From positions 1-5,448 of the forward strand of contig JAFSYZ010000295.1 in NCBI GenBank assembly GCA_017455785.1: 5,448 bases of DNA. Direction: 5' to 3'. The notes beneath the pieces were generated by a model. The model had not been told where the DNA came from, made no database searches, and saw nothing but the letters and a program-made list of their open reading frames with translations. This stretch comes from Candidatus Methanomethylophilaceae archaeon (lineage in GTDB: Archaea > Thermoplasmatota > Thermoplasmata > Methanomassiliicoccales > Methanomethylophilaceae). The position numbers were made by a program, and so were the translations under genes. This document shows, piece by piece, positions 1 through 5,424 of this stretch. Each line of letters opens with the position of its first letter. Position 1 is the first letter of the stretch.

Positions 1-644
1 AGGTCCTGGACCTTCTCCATCGGTATGGGGTAAGATGCAGGGAAGTCCGTTCCGAATCTCGCGTTCATCTGTGCAGCGATCATCGAATCGTAGTTGGCCG
101 TGGTTATGAATGCTTCCGACATGAGCCTCGACAGGAGAGCATCATCCAGCTTTCCGTTGGCCTTCAGCTGCTCCAGGATGGGGGCGTACTGTGTCGGGGA
201 TGTGACCACTGCTACGGAGAGATAGTTCTTCGCGGCCGCACGGATCATGCTGGGTCCGCCGATGTCTATGTTCTCCACGATGTCCTCCAATGTCGAACCT
301 TCCTTCAGAACGGTCTGCTTGAACGGGTACAGGTTGATGACCACCATATCGATGGTGCCGATGCCCTTCTCCTTGATCGCGTCCATGTGTTCGGGGACGT
401 CCCTCCTCGCCAGGATACCCGCGTGTACCTTGGGGTGGAGCGTCTTGACACGTCCGTCCAGCATCTCCGGGAATCCGGTGACGTCCGAAACCTCTTTCAC
501 ATCCAATCCGTTCTCTTTCAGAAGTCTGTACGTTCCGCCGGTCGATATGATCTCGATACCAAGGGCCGCGAGTTCCTTGGCGAAGTCGACTATACCGTTC
601 TTGTCGGAAACGCTGATAATAGCTCTCTTGACAGTTGCCGTCAT
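1..644 (-). CDS. purH: PurH, IMP cyclohydrolase N-terminal part (cut by window edge)
   Basis: The 214 visible residues are the N-terminal MGS-like IMP cyclohydrolase domain of the bifunctional enzyme that performs the last two steps of IMP synthesis (AICAR formylation and FAICAR ring closure) in the cytoplasm. Seen directly: STGGT at residues 34-38, [20 protein letters not shown] at 56-75, NLYPF at 104-108, and [15 protein letters not shown] at 126-140. By alignment with the known family, K67, Y106, D127 and K139 correspond to the conserved active-site residues of the cyclohydrolase domain. The AICAR transformylase domain would lie to the left of position 1, so completeness cannot be judged. 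The ATG at 644-642 is preceded by AGGAA (651-655) at six-base spacing, and the protein begins exactly where the family begins. PurH is patchy among archaea, many of which use PurP and PurO instead. Identification is secure. Confidence 0.97.
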   Translation of the reverse strand, partial: MTATVKRAIISVSDKNGIVDFAKELAALGIEIISTGGTYRLLKENGLDVKEVSDVTGFPEMLDGRVKTLHPKVHAGILARRDVPEHMDAIKEKGIGTIDMVVINLYPFKQTVLKEGSTLEDIVENIDIGGPSMIRAAAKNYLSVAVVTSPTQYAPILEQLKANGKLDDALLSRLMSEAFITTANYDSMIAAQMNARFGTDFPASYPIPMEKVQD

Positions 645-694
645 TCGTCTTTCCTGCAACGGTGAGTATTGCAGATAAAGTAGTTTTACATCGT

Positions 695-702
695 TCATAT
701 AG
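695..702 (-). promoter_or_regulatory. Candidate TATA box for purH
   Basis: On the minus strand CTATATGA lies about 50 bp before the purH ATG. Transcription starting about 26 bp downstream would give a leader of roughly 28 nt that contains the AGGAA at 651-655. An alternative, CTTTATCT at 673-680, would start transcription too close to the ATG to include that ribosome binding site. Inferred from spacing only. Confidence 0.35.
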
Positions 703-712
703 TTAGCGCATC

Positions 713-735
713 ATCAGGCCGTCGGGGTGCCTGAT
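713..735 (-). terminator. Hairpin just after the methyltransferase stop
   Basis: ATCAGGC (713-719) and GCCTGAT (729-735) form a perfect 7-bp stem with a 9-nt loop, starting one base beyond the TGA of the methyltransferase gene on the minus strand. No T-tract follows it in that direction, so it may be a weak terminator or a 3'-end-protecting structure rather than a classical intrinsic terminator. Confidence 0.35.
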
Positions 736-736
736 A

Positions 737-1390
737 TCACTTGATTGCCACTATGCCGATGTCGGAACAGGTCCTCCAGAAGACGTTGACCTTGGTGAAA
801 CCCGCATCCTTTATATGTGAGATCATCTCGTCCTCGGTCAACGGGAAGTACTCGTCGAATCTGCGGGAGAGCATCTCCTGCACCATCTCCTCCGGTAACG
901 CTTTAAATCTCATATATCCGGCCCATTGTTCGTCCATGTACTCCTGATCCCTTTCGTATCTGACATGTTCCGTAGCGATGTATATCCCGTGTCCTTTGAG
1001 CATCCTGTAGCAGTTGGCGGTGGCGGATGCCTTCTCTTCCATGTCCTTGTAGTAGTGGTGCGACATTATTGCGGTGATGACATCTATGGTGTTGTCGCCC
1101 ATGTTCAGTTTATGCGTGGGATTGGTGACGTAAAGGCATCTTTGCTCACCTTGCATCGTCTCCTTCGCAGCCCTGATGTTGTCCTCGGACGGATCGGCGA
1201 GAACGAACTGTGTCTCCTTGAACATCTGCACGGGATATCTTGCTGACCCTCCACATCCGCACCCGGTATCCAGCCAGATCCTGGGATTCGGATCGTGTCC
1301 TTTGACGATATCGACAACCCTCTGTCTGAGGATGTCATAATCGGTTATCCTCATGGACATACGTCTTTCCTGTTCGGTGATCGGCAGCAT
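737..1390 (-). CDS. Class I SAM-dependent methyltransferase, substrate unknown
   Basis: A 217-residue protein with a Rossmann-like SAM-binding fold. Motif I is LDTGCGCGG at residues 40-48. The acidic end of strand 2 is D66 in VLADPSEDN. The motif IV region is DVITAIMSHHYY at 103-114, followed by YRMLKGHGIYIATEH at 128-142, the usual helix and strand after motif IV. The HHYY in place of NPPY argues against DNA or RNA amino-methyltransferases and favours a small-molecule or generic methyltransferase. The C-terminal part (about 145-195) is acidic and helical and may form the substrate cap. The ATG at 1390 is chosen over an in-frame GTG at 1399 because AGGTG (1397-1401) sits six bases before that ATG and overlaps the GTG. 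It is the only gene here besides purH with a recognisable ribosome binding site. The gap to purH is 92 bp. The substrate cannot be read from sequence. Confidence 0.9.
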   Translation of the reverse strand: MLPITEQERRMSMRITDYDILRQRVVDIVKGHDPNPRIWLDTGCGCGGSARYPVQMFKETQFVLADPSEDNIRAAKETMQGEQRCLYVTNPTHKLNMGDNTIDVITAIMSHHYYKDMEEKASATANCYRMLKGHGIYIATEHVRYERDQEYMDEQWAGYMRFKALPEEMVQEMLSRRFDEYFPLTEDEMISHIKDAGFTKVNVFWRTCSDIGIVAIK

Positions 1391-1396
1391 GTTCGG

Positions 1397-1401
1397 CACC
1401 T
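1397..1401 (-). promoter_or_regulatory. Ribosome binding site that fixes the methyltransferase start
   Basis: AGGTG on the minus strand matches the complement of the 16S rRNA 3' end and lies six bases before the ATG at 1390. It contains the upstream GTG candidate (1399-1397), so the longer reading with three extra residues is unlikely. A TATA-like TTAGATAA at about 1425-1432 could give a leader of about 12 nt including this site. Confidence 0.6.
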
Positions 1402-1431
1402 GTAGTGGGAATGCGTTGCTGCCTTATCTAA

Positions 1432-1698
1432 CTATCCTCTGCTCGAAGCATCGATGGATGTGATGCTTCCCCTGTCCTCGAACCACGGCGAATCGTTCGA
1501 ATAGTCATCCATCACACCTGTACCTTCTACGTATGTGATGGTCAGTGTTCCGTCCGTCAGATCGTACGTTATGCCTTCTCCGCATATGCCGGAATCTGCG
1601 CACGAATCCTGTGATACGGACTGCATTGCGAATGATAGTGTCAACATAAGAGCTAGGGCGGCGATCATGGTCATTCTGTATCTGACGGACATGTCCAT
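1432..1698 (-). CDS. Secreted stub resembling the N-terminus of BspA-like surface proteins (probably truncated)
   Basis: An 88-residue product. Residues 1-30 look like a signal peptide: Arg at 6 and 8, then a hydrophobic stretch at about 9-25, with likely cleavage near SVSQ/DS. Residues 39-82 (CGEGITYDLTDGTLTI, then GTGVMDDYSNDSPW and SITSI) match the opening segment of BspA-like leucine-rich-repeat surface proteins, in which this segment is normally followed by many repeats. Here the frame ends in TAG after DASSRG with no repeat, so I infer a C-terminal truncation or a relic, although a small secreted protein cannot be excluded. The frame stays open upstream to 1968, but that part overlaps the zinc-ribbon gene in another frame. 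The start at 1698 is supported by a TATA-like element 26-33 bp upstream and the absence of a ribosome binding site. An ATG at 1692 is the alternative. Confidence 0.6.
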   Translation of the reverse strand: MDMSVRYRMTMIAALALMLTLSFAMQSVSQDSCADSGICGEGITYDLTDGTLTITYVEGTGVMDDYSNDSPWFEDRGSITSIDASSRG

Positions 1699-1723
1699 AC
1701 CAGGTCGGCAGTCAAAGAATGAG

Positions 1724-1731
1724 CATTTATG
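1724..1731 (-). promoter_or_regulatory. Candidate TATA box for the BspA-like stub
   Basis: CATAAATG on the minus strand is centred about 29 bp before the ATG at 1698, consistent with a leaderless or nearly leaderless transcript. The match to the archaeal box A consensus is imperfect. Confidence 0.4.
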
Positions 1732-1748
1732 GATTATTGCTATCGACA

Positions 1749-2087
1749 TCAGAAGCGCACATAGAGTGCGAACATACCGATGATGTATCCAATCAGCAAT
1801 CCAACGAACGCACCCATGAGTATGTAGTCTACTACGGTCCTGTCGCTCCTTCCCCTGCTGAAGAAGAATATGGGCAGGAAGAACGCCATGAAGTAGAAGT
1901 GATAGTAGTATGTGAGGAAGAAGGTCAGCACCGCAGCGCATAACATGGACAGCATCAGTGCGATCCATCCTTTACCGTTCCTCTTGTCGGTGTTTATGAT
2001 CGGTTCCGTGAACAGCGGCCTTCCGCATTCGGGACAGTGTGTCGTCCCATCAGTGAGTTCGCATCCGCAGCGTTCGCAGAATCTCAT
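1749..2087 (-). CDS. Zinc-ribbon membrane protein, function unknown
   Basis: A 112-residue protein. The N-terminus carries a compact zinc ribbon, C4-x2-C7 and C18-x2-C21 (CERCG and CPECG), of the type placed at the start of many small archaeal and bacterial membrane proteins. It is followed by a short basic linker (DKRNGKG, 34-40) and three hydrophobic segments at about 41-60, 62-77 and 87-109. The middle segment is rich in Phe and Tyr. The ribbon is predicted to face the cytoplasm. The start at 2087 is preferred over an in-frame TTG at 2099 because MRFC is the usual opening of such ribbons and the shared TATA element is centred about 25 bp upstream, so transcription would begin at the ATG. 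It lies 50 bp before the BspA-like stub on the same strand, but the stub has its own candidate promoter. No specific function can be assigned. Confidence 0.8.
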   Translation of the reverse strand: MRFCERCGCELTDGTTHCPECGRPLFTEPIINTDKRNGKGWIALMLSMLCAAVLTFFLTYYYHFYFMAFFLPIFFFSRGRSDRTVVDYILMGAFVGLLIGYIIGMFALYVRF

Positions 2088-2101
2088 GCTTTGCGACAAA
2101 T

Positions 2102-2117
2102 CTTTTTAATATATTGA
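2102..2117. promoter_or_regulatory. Shared bidirectional TATA element between the zinc-ribbon gene and tRNA-Ser
   Basis: The AT-rich core TTTTTAATATATTGAA reads as a plausible box A on both strands. Its centre (about 2110-2111) is about 24-26 bp from the ATG at 2087 on the minus strand and from the tRNA 5' end at 2136 on the plus strand, the standard archaeal TATA-to-start distance both ways. No second TATA-like site is visible in the 48 bp between the two genes. Confidence 0.65.
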
Positions 2118-2135
2118 ACCATTGGACCGAACCAA

Positions 2136-2220
2136 GCCGAGATAGCCAAGCCCGGTATGGCGGTGGTCTCGAAAACCACTGGTGCGAACCTCGGGAGTTC
2201 GAATCTCTCTCTCGGCGCCA
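2136..2220 (+). tRNA. tRNA-Ser(CGA), CCA encoded
   Basis: A full cloverleaf can be drawn. The acceptor stem pairs GCCGAGA (2136-2142) with TCTCGGC (2210-2216). The D-stem is GCC/GGC. The anticodon stem pairs GTGGT (2163-2167) with ACCAC (2175-2179) around the loop CTCGAAA, giving anticodon CGA at 2170-2172, which reads UCG serine codons. The variable region is long with a GGT/ACC stem, as expected for a class II tRNA. The T-arm is GGGAG/CTCTC with loop TTCGAAT. The discriminator is G at 2217, as in serine tRNAs, and CCA is encoded at 2218-2220. No intron is present. tRNA 3' ends are common integration targets, which matters for the DNA that follows. Confidence 0.97.
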
Positions 2221-2245
2221 TCACTATCCAATTCGACCTAGAAAG

Positions 2246-2256
2246 TTTCTTTTTCT
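2246..2256 (+). terminator. T-rich terminator of tRNA-Ser
   Basis: TTTCTTTTTCT begins 26 bp after the tRNA CCA. Pyrimidine runs of this kind are the usual archaeal termination signal and need no hairpin. The rest of the spacer to 2315 shows no gene or clear site. Confidence 0.6.
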
Positions 2257-2315
2257 AATCCTCGCAGCATTGTTCTCGATAAGGTCGTAAAGGAAAGAAA
2301 ATCAGAGAAATCACA

Positions 2316-2832
2316 ATGTCATTCTACACGTTCAAAGTAATCTAGGTTAAGAAGGAGGTATACAGCCGTCTTTTCAACTATTGGGTAACCGAGCAATGGG
2401 AAAATTACCTGCTCCACCGTCCAGAGAGGATATTCGATACAGGCGATACATTCATTATAACATTTGAGAAAAACCATGCGCCCTATGCTGATGAGATCGA
2501 GGAATGGTTGTCATCCATTCTGGGGATGGATGATGGGGACTTCTATGTGGGGATGTATATCCTGAAACGTATGCTTTTGACACGGACGAAATAGAGGATG
2601 ATGAAAAGGAATTTACACGGATCATTACGATAGAAGAGGTAACTTGGAATCATCCTTCATAGTGATGGGTTGGGACAAAATCGACGGCAAAGAAAATGTC
2701 ATGCTGGCCCCATACACTGAGATCTACCCCCGTCCGGAACCTGCGAACGATGTTGAAAGAAGATTGGATAATATCGAGAAAACCCTTAAGGAGATTCTGG
2801 ATGTGATCCGTTGTTTTGCTGACGAACGCTAA
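2316..2832 (+). pseudogene. Broken gene of about 172 codons: one in-frame TAG and two frameshifts
   Basis: Three successive plus-strand frames read as one protein. The first frame starts at ATG 2316 (MSFYTFKVI), meets TAG at 2343-2345 and continues VKKEVYSRLFNYWV to about 2552. The second frame gives DVYPETYAFDTDEIEDDEKE (about 2552-2611) and then IITIEEVT to about 2644. The third runs from LESSFIVMGWDKIDGKENV to TAA at 2832. Both frame changes are explained by loss of one base in a homopolymer: a G in the run at 2549-2552 and a T in the run at 2644-2645. The reconstructed protein is acidic and ends in a heptad-like helix (DVERRLDNIEKTLKEIL), a likely coiled coil. I do not recognise the family. 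The 62-residue tail could still be translated from TTG 2644, but it makes better sense as the last third of this gene. Sequencing error in homopolymers would mimic the frameshifts. Confidence 0.75.
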
Positions 2833-2867
2833 GTTATATGGTAAATTTATTGCAATCAAGCATTCCC

Positions 2868-2927
2868 ACATATTTGCTGTAAAATTATGCAAATATTATT
2901 ACTTGCATTTTTTTCCAGCAAATATGT
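2868..2927. repeat. Concentric inverted repeat upstream of the ATPase gene
   Basis: The outer arms ACATATTTGCTG (2868-2879) and CAGCAAATATGT (2916-2927) are perfect 12-bp complements. The inner arms ATGCAA (2887-2892) and TTGCAT (2903-2908) share exactly the same dyad axis (2897.5). Treated as one element the arms are 25 bp with 22 matches around a 10-nt centre. It ends five bases before the TATA box of the ATPase gene. It could be an operator, a transcribed hairpin, or a relic of a small palindromic element. Confidence 0.8.
2887..2914 (+). terminator. Possible intrinsic terminator inside the inverted repeat
   Basis: The inner stem ATGCAA/TTGCAT is followed at once by a run of seven T (2908-2914), which could stop plus-strand transcription coming from the broken gene. 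The stem is short and AT-rich, and the same bases also fit an operator role. Confidence 0.35.
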
Positions 2928-2932
2928 CTCAA

Positions 2933-2940
2933 TTTAAATA
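2933..2940 (+). promoter_or_regulatory. TATA box of the ATPase gene
   Basis: TTTAAATA is an exact match to the archaeal box A consensus TTTAWATA. Its centre is about 25 bp before the ATG at 2962, so transcription is predicted to begin at or next to the start codon. No ribosome binding site precedes the ATG, which fits a leaderless message. Confidence 0.75.
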
Positions 2941-2961
2941 CCACAAACCCTTCATACCTTT

Positions 2962-4383
2962 ATGAAGGATTTTGTCGGGAGAGAAAAGGAACTATCAGTT
3001 TTGGAGGAATTTTATAAAAACTCACGAATCAAAGCCTATGCGATAATCGGGCGCAAACAAATAGGAAAGTCTGCGTTGATCAATGAGTTCATAAAAAATA
3101 AAGAGAACTTCAAAATCGAATTCCTCGATTCCAATCTCGACAAGAATCTGGAATTGATGGGAAGGGTCATGAGTTCCGTGATCGGAACCAAGAAAGAGTA
3201 TAGGTCCACTATGGACTTCTTCTGGGACCTTGCTGAGTACATAAAAGGACGCAAGGTCATCGTCGTTTTTGATGAATTCCCATATATGGTAAAATGCGAC
3301 GAATCCTTCGCAGCCCAAACACAATATTTCATCGATATGCAATTGGATGACTCCAAATTGATAATTTCGGGATCATCCATAAGGACAATGGAATACGAGA
3401 CGACCGATTATTCGCGTCCTCTATATGGACGCACAAGGCCTCTGTGGCTTCACCAGATGTCCCTCGAAGAATGCACGGAATTTCATAAGGATCTTTCAGA
3501 TATAGATCAGTTGAAACTTTACATGGCTATCGGCGGAACCCCAATGTATCATGCAGTTCCGAAATTCGACAGTTTCCAAGAATACGTAGAGAGGATGATA
3601 CTCGGGCCGCACGCCCTGTTCAGGAGTGAGGGCGAAGATATGATCAGAAGAGAGATCGATCATGCGGATGATGTCATATCGATGCTTGATTCCATCACAG
3701 GGAGGAGCACCACCATAAAGACGATTGTTTCGAAAACCGGAATCGATCGAAATGCATGCTCGGGTTACATCAATAGTCTGAAAACATTGGGGATGATACG
3801 TGAGAATAACCCCATGTGGGGTTCGCCTAAGATACCGGTACAATACAGTATTTCAGATTATATGCTCTCGTTCTGCTATCTGGTCAAGAGAAACGATGTC
3901 TTTAGTAATGCAGATGGGACAGAGAAGTACAAAGCATTGAACAATCTGATATCCACCTCACGCGGATTCATGTTCGAACAATTCTGCATGGACCTGATCA
4001 CCAGATCATATCCTGTAAGATCCATAGGAAAATGGTGGGGGTCGAAAAACGAGGTCGATGAATTCGATAATGCGATATTGGATGATAACAACAAACCACT
4101 CACAATCAAGTGCGACATCGATATCGCTGCAGAGATCATGGTAGGAAACAATCTCGTGAATCTGGCTGTTGAGTGCAAATTCAAGAACAATCCTGTAGGG
4201 TTCGAGGCCTTGAACGAATTGGATTCCTCCATTGAATGTCTGAAAGCGAAGAGGTACAGCAGAAAGATGATAATATCCCCATCCGGGTTCACAAAGGACC
4301 TTATAGATTATTCGATGGAAAACAGCATTCTTCTGGTGGGGCTGGACATGATCCTGGGAAAGGAACCGATGCCCGATCTATGA
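2962..4383 (+). CDS. Archaeal AAA ATPase with C-terminal DUF234/PD-(D/E)XK-like domain
   Basis: A 473-residue cytoplasmic protein. FVGREKEL (4-11) is the usual opening of this ATPase family. Walker A is GRKQIGKS (30-37), Walker B is VIVVFDEF (99-106, D104 E105), and a sensor-1-like strand is LIISGSS (133-139). GGTP at 191-194 marks the helical lid. A winged-helix region lies at about 245-305. The C-terminus resembles DUF234, with E339, D366 (in NEVDEFD) and E404-x-K406 (in VECKFK) spaced like a PD-(D/E)XK nuclease core and all candidate catalytic residues present. Known of the family: these ATPases are expanded in archaea, often as isolated genes, and their function is largely unresolved; a DNA-directed or defence role is conjecture. 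The gene is intact, AT-richer than purH and the methyltransferase, and stands alone with its own promoter next to a pseudogene, which fits an accessory gene. It converges on the membrane-protein gene, 111 bp away. Confidence 0.92.
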   Translation: MKDFVGREKELSVLEEFYKNSRIKAYAIIGRKQIGKSALINEFIKNKENFKIEFLDSNLDKNLELMGRVMSSVIGTKKEYRSTMDFFWDLAEYIKGRKVIVVFDEFPYMVKCDESFAAQTQYFIDMQLDDSKLIISGSSIRTMEYETTDYSRPLYGRTRPLWLHQMSLEECTEFHKDLSDIDQLKLYMAIGGTPMYHAVPKFDSFQEYVERMILGPHALFRSEGEDMIRREIDHADDVISMLDSITGRSTTIKTIVSKTGIDRNACSGYINSLKTLGMIRENNPMWGSPKIPVQYSISDYMLSFCYLVKRNDVFSNADGTEKYKALNNLISTSRGFMFEQFCMDLITRSYPVRSIGKWWGSKNEVDEFDNAILDDNNKPLTIKCDIDIAAEIMVGNNLVNLAVECKFKNNPVGFEALNELDSSIECLKAKRYSRKMIISPSGFTKDLIDYSMENSILLVGLDMILGKEPMPDL

Positions 4384-4471
4384 TCTTTCCGATCAATGAG
4401 ATAGGGATCTCCGCATCGATGAGGCGTTGACCATAGGTACACACGCACTTGCGGAGATCCATATCGATCCA
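4364..4471 (-). pseudogene. Possible tyrosine-recombinase remnant (box II region)
   Basis: The minus-strand frame reads WIDMDLRKCVCTY followed by GQRLIDAEIPISLIGKIIDR and ASV. This resembles the tyrosine-recombinase segment with HxLR, then a helix, then GHSSV. The arginine of HxLR is kept, but the first His is Met and the later His is Arg, and no nucleophilic Tyr follows. The match lies mainly in the spacer 4384-4494 and runs about 20 bases into the antisense of the ATPase 3' end. The ends of the two convergent genes bound it. It would be a decayed fragment with no function of its own. Chance resemblance remains possible because the stretch is only about 36 codons and also contains an inverted repeat. 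Confidence 0.3.
4400..4465. repeat. Inverted repeat between the convergent ATPase and membrane-protein genes
   Basis: GGATCTCCGCA (4405-4415) and TGCGGAGATCC (4450-4460) are perfect 11-bp complements. After one mismatch, GATA and TATC extend the outer ends, giving 15 of 16 matched positions. The 34-nt interior can fold further (GCGT 4424-4427 with ACGC 4443-4446, and ACC/GGT at 4430-4438). Its place between two convergent genes fits a transcript-end structure for both. Confidence 0.65.
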
Positions 4472-4494
4472 GCCCCCTTGGAGCTCAGGTTTGT

Positions 4495-5394
4495 TCAATT
4501 GTTTATCTTCACCGTTATGTCGCTTCTCCAATCGTCACCGTCGATCTTTCCCGATACAGATATGATGTATCCTTCGTACACATACAGTTTGTAGTCCTCA
4601 TATTTCTCTGTCAACTCTCCGGTACGGACTTCACCGTTCACCGTGTACACTTTGATATCCAGATTTCCGAGTTTCTCAGTAGATTCAGTAATGGTCGCTC
4701 CTTCGAATTCATCCGGTGAAAACGGATAGATGACGCTCTCATCGAAGAAGTCGTCTTTTGTAACAACGTAATGGGCCGAACCCTCGAAGTCCCAATCCGC
4801 ATACAGTTCAGAATCCTTTGTCTTGTAAGTGTAGGTGTCCGTGATGATTTCGTAGTCCTCATCGTCTATTGTAAAGGTGTATTCATCAATAACCTGTCCA
4901 GAAACCGATTTCACAGTATCTGTGCCGTCCAATGTGATAATGAGGTTTCTGAAGGTGTATTTCTTGTAATCAGGCTCGAACTTTTCTGTGAATACCCCGT
5001 TGATCCTGTATCTGTCCCCTTCTGCCTTTACAGTCACGCCCTCCGGAATCTCGGAACTGTCCGTATAGTCGAACGGGAATGCCGATCTGCTGAAACTGCT
5101 CAATTCGATATCGGATTCGTTGTTCCATTCGCCCTTGTATGTATTTATGAACTTGACATCGTCCCCGATCACTTCAGTTACGACTGTCTTGGCATAGGCA
5201 TGGCCTCTGCCGTTCGAGTCTTTGATATGATACGTCAATGTAAGTCCTTGGACTATGTTCTCGTCAGAATCCAGTATGGTCAGATCGCCATGGTCCACAT
5301 TGCCGTTGTTCGGTGCGGGCACAACAAAAAATGCTACTGCCATCATCAGGACTGCAGCGATACATACGATAATCAGTATGTCCGATTTGTTCAT
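4495..5394 (-). CDS. Membrane-anchored extracellular protein, function unknown
   Basis: A 299-residue protein. A short charged start (MNKSD) is followed by one strongly hydrophobic segment at about 6-26 (ILIIVCIAAVLMMAVAFFVV), acting as an uncleaved anchor or signal peptide. The remaining 270 residues are polar, acidic and rich in Thr, Tyr and alternating strand patterns such as YTFTIDDEDYEI, KLYVYEGYIISVSG and SDITVKI, suggesting a beta-rich domain outside the cell. There is no lipobox and no catalytic motif that I recognise. The frame is open up to 5445, but ATG 5394 is chosen because a TATA element is centred about 25 bp upstream and the hydrophobic segment then begins near the N-terminus as expected. 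It is probably transcribed alone. I cannot name the family. Confidence 0.8.
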   Translation of the reverse strand: MNKSDILIIVCIAAVLMMAVAFFVVPAPNNGNVDHGDLTILDSDENIVQGLTLTYHIKDSNGRGHAYAKTVVTEVIGDDVKFINTYKGEWNNESDIELSSFSRSAFPFDYTDSSEIPEGVTVKAEGDRYRINGVFTEKFEPDYKKYTFRNLIITLDGTDTVKSVSGQVIDEYTFTIDDEDYEIITDTYTYKTKDSELYADWDFEGSAHYVVTKDDFFDESVIYPFSPDEFEGATITESTEKLGNLDIKVYTVNGEVRTGELTEKYEDYKLYVYEGYIISVSGKIDGDDWRSDITVKINN

Positions 5395-5414
5395 GAGAAG
5401 TACTTGACCTACGT

Positions 5415-5424
5415 TTTTAAAATA
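5415..5424 (-). promoter_or_regulatory. TATA box of the membrane-protein gene
   Basis: TATTTTAAAA on the minus strand is centred about 25 bp before ATG 5394, predicting a leaderless transcript. No ribosome binding site is present before the ATG. This decides the start against the upstream in-frame ATG at 5445, which would lie upstream of the promoter. Confidence 0.65.

Noticed and set aside
247..1246. Plus-strand open frames opposite purH and the methyltransferase
   Set aside because: They are antisense shadows of well-identified minus-strand genes and show no domain or promoter of their own.
1756..1770. 5-bp hairpin CGCAC/GTGCG
   Set aside because: It lies within the last codons of the zinc-ribbon gene, is short, and has no T-tract, so it is not a convincing terminator.
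1699..1968. N-terminal extension of the BspA-like stub by 90 residues
   Set aside because: It overlaps the zinc-ribbon gene in another frame, has no protein-like pattern, and would bury the signal peptide inside the protein.
2350..2360. AAGAAGGAGGT, a near-perfect ribosome binding site sequence just after the in-frame TAG
   Set aside because: No ATG, GTG or TTG lies within the working distance downstream; the next TTG is about 20 bases away. The bases are explained as codons for KKEV in the broken gene.
2644..2832. A separate 62-residue gene starting at TTG
   Set aside because: The start is only three bases from the AGAGGT upstream, and the reading continues smoothly from the frame before it after restoring one T, so it is better read as the last third of the pseudogene.
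4236..4430. Plus-strand open frame across the ATPase 3' end
   Set aside because: Out-of-frame shadow of the ATPase gene without promoter, ribosome binding site or recognisable protein features.
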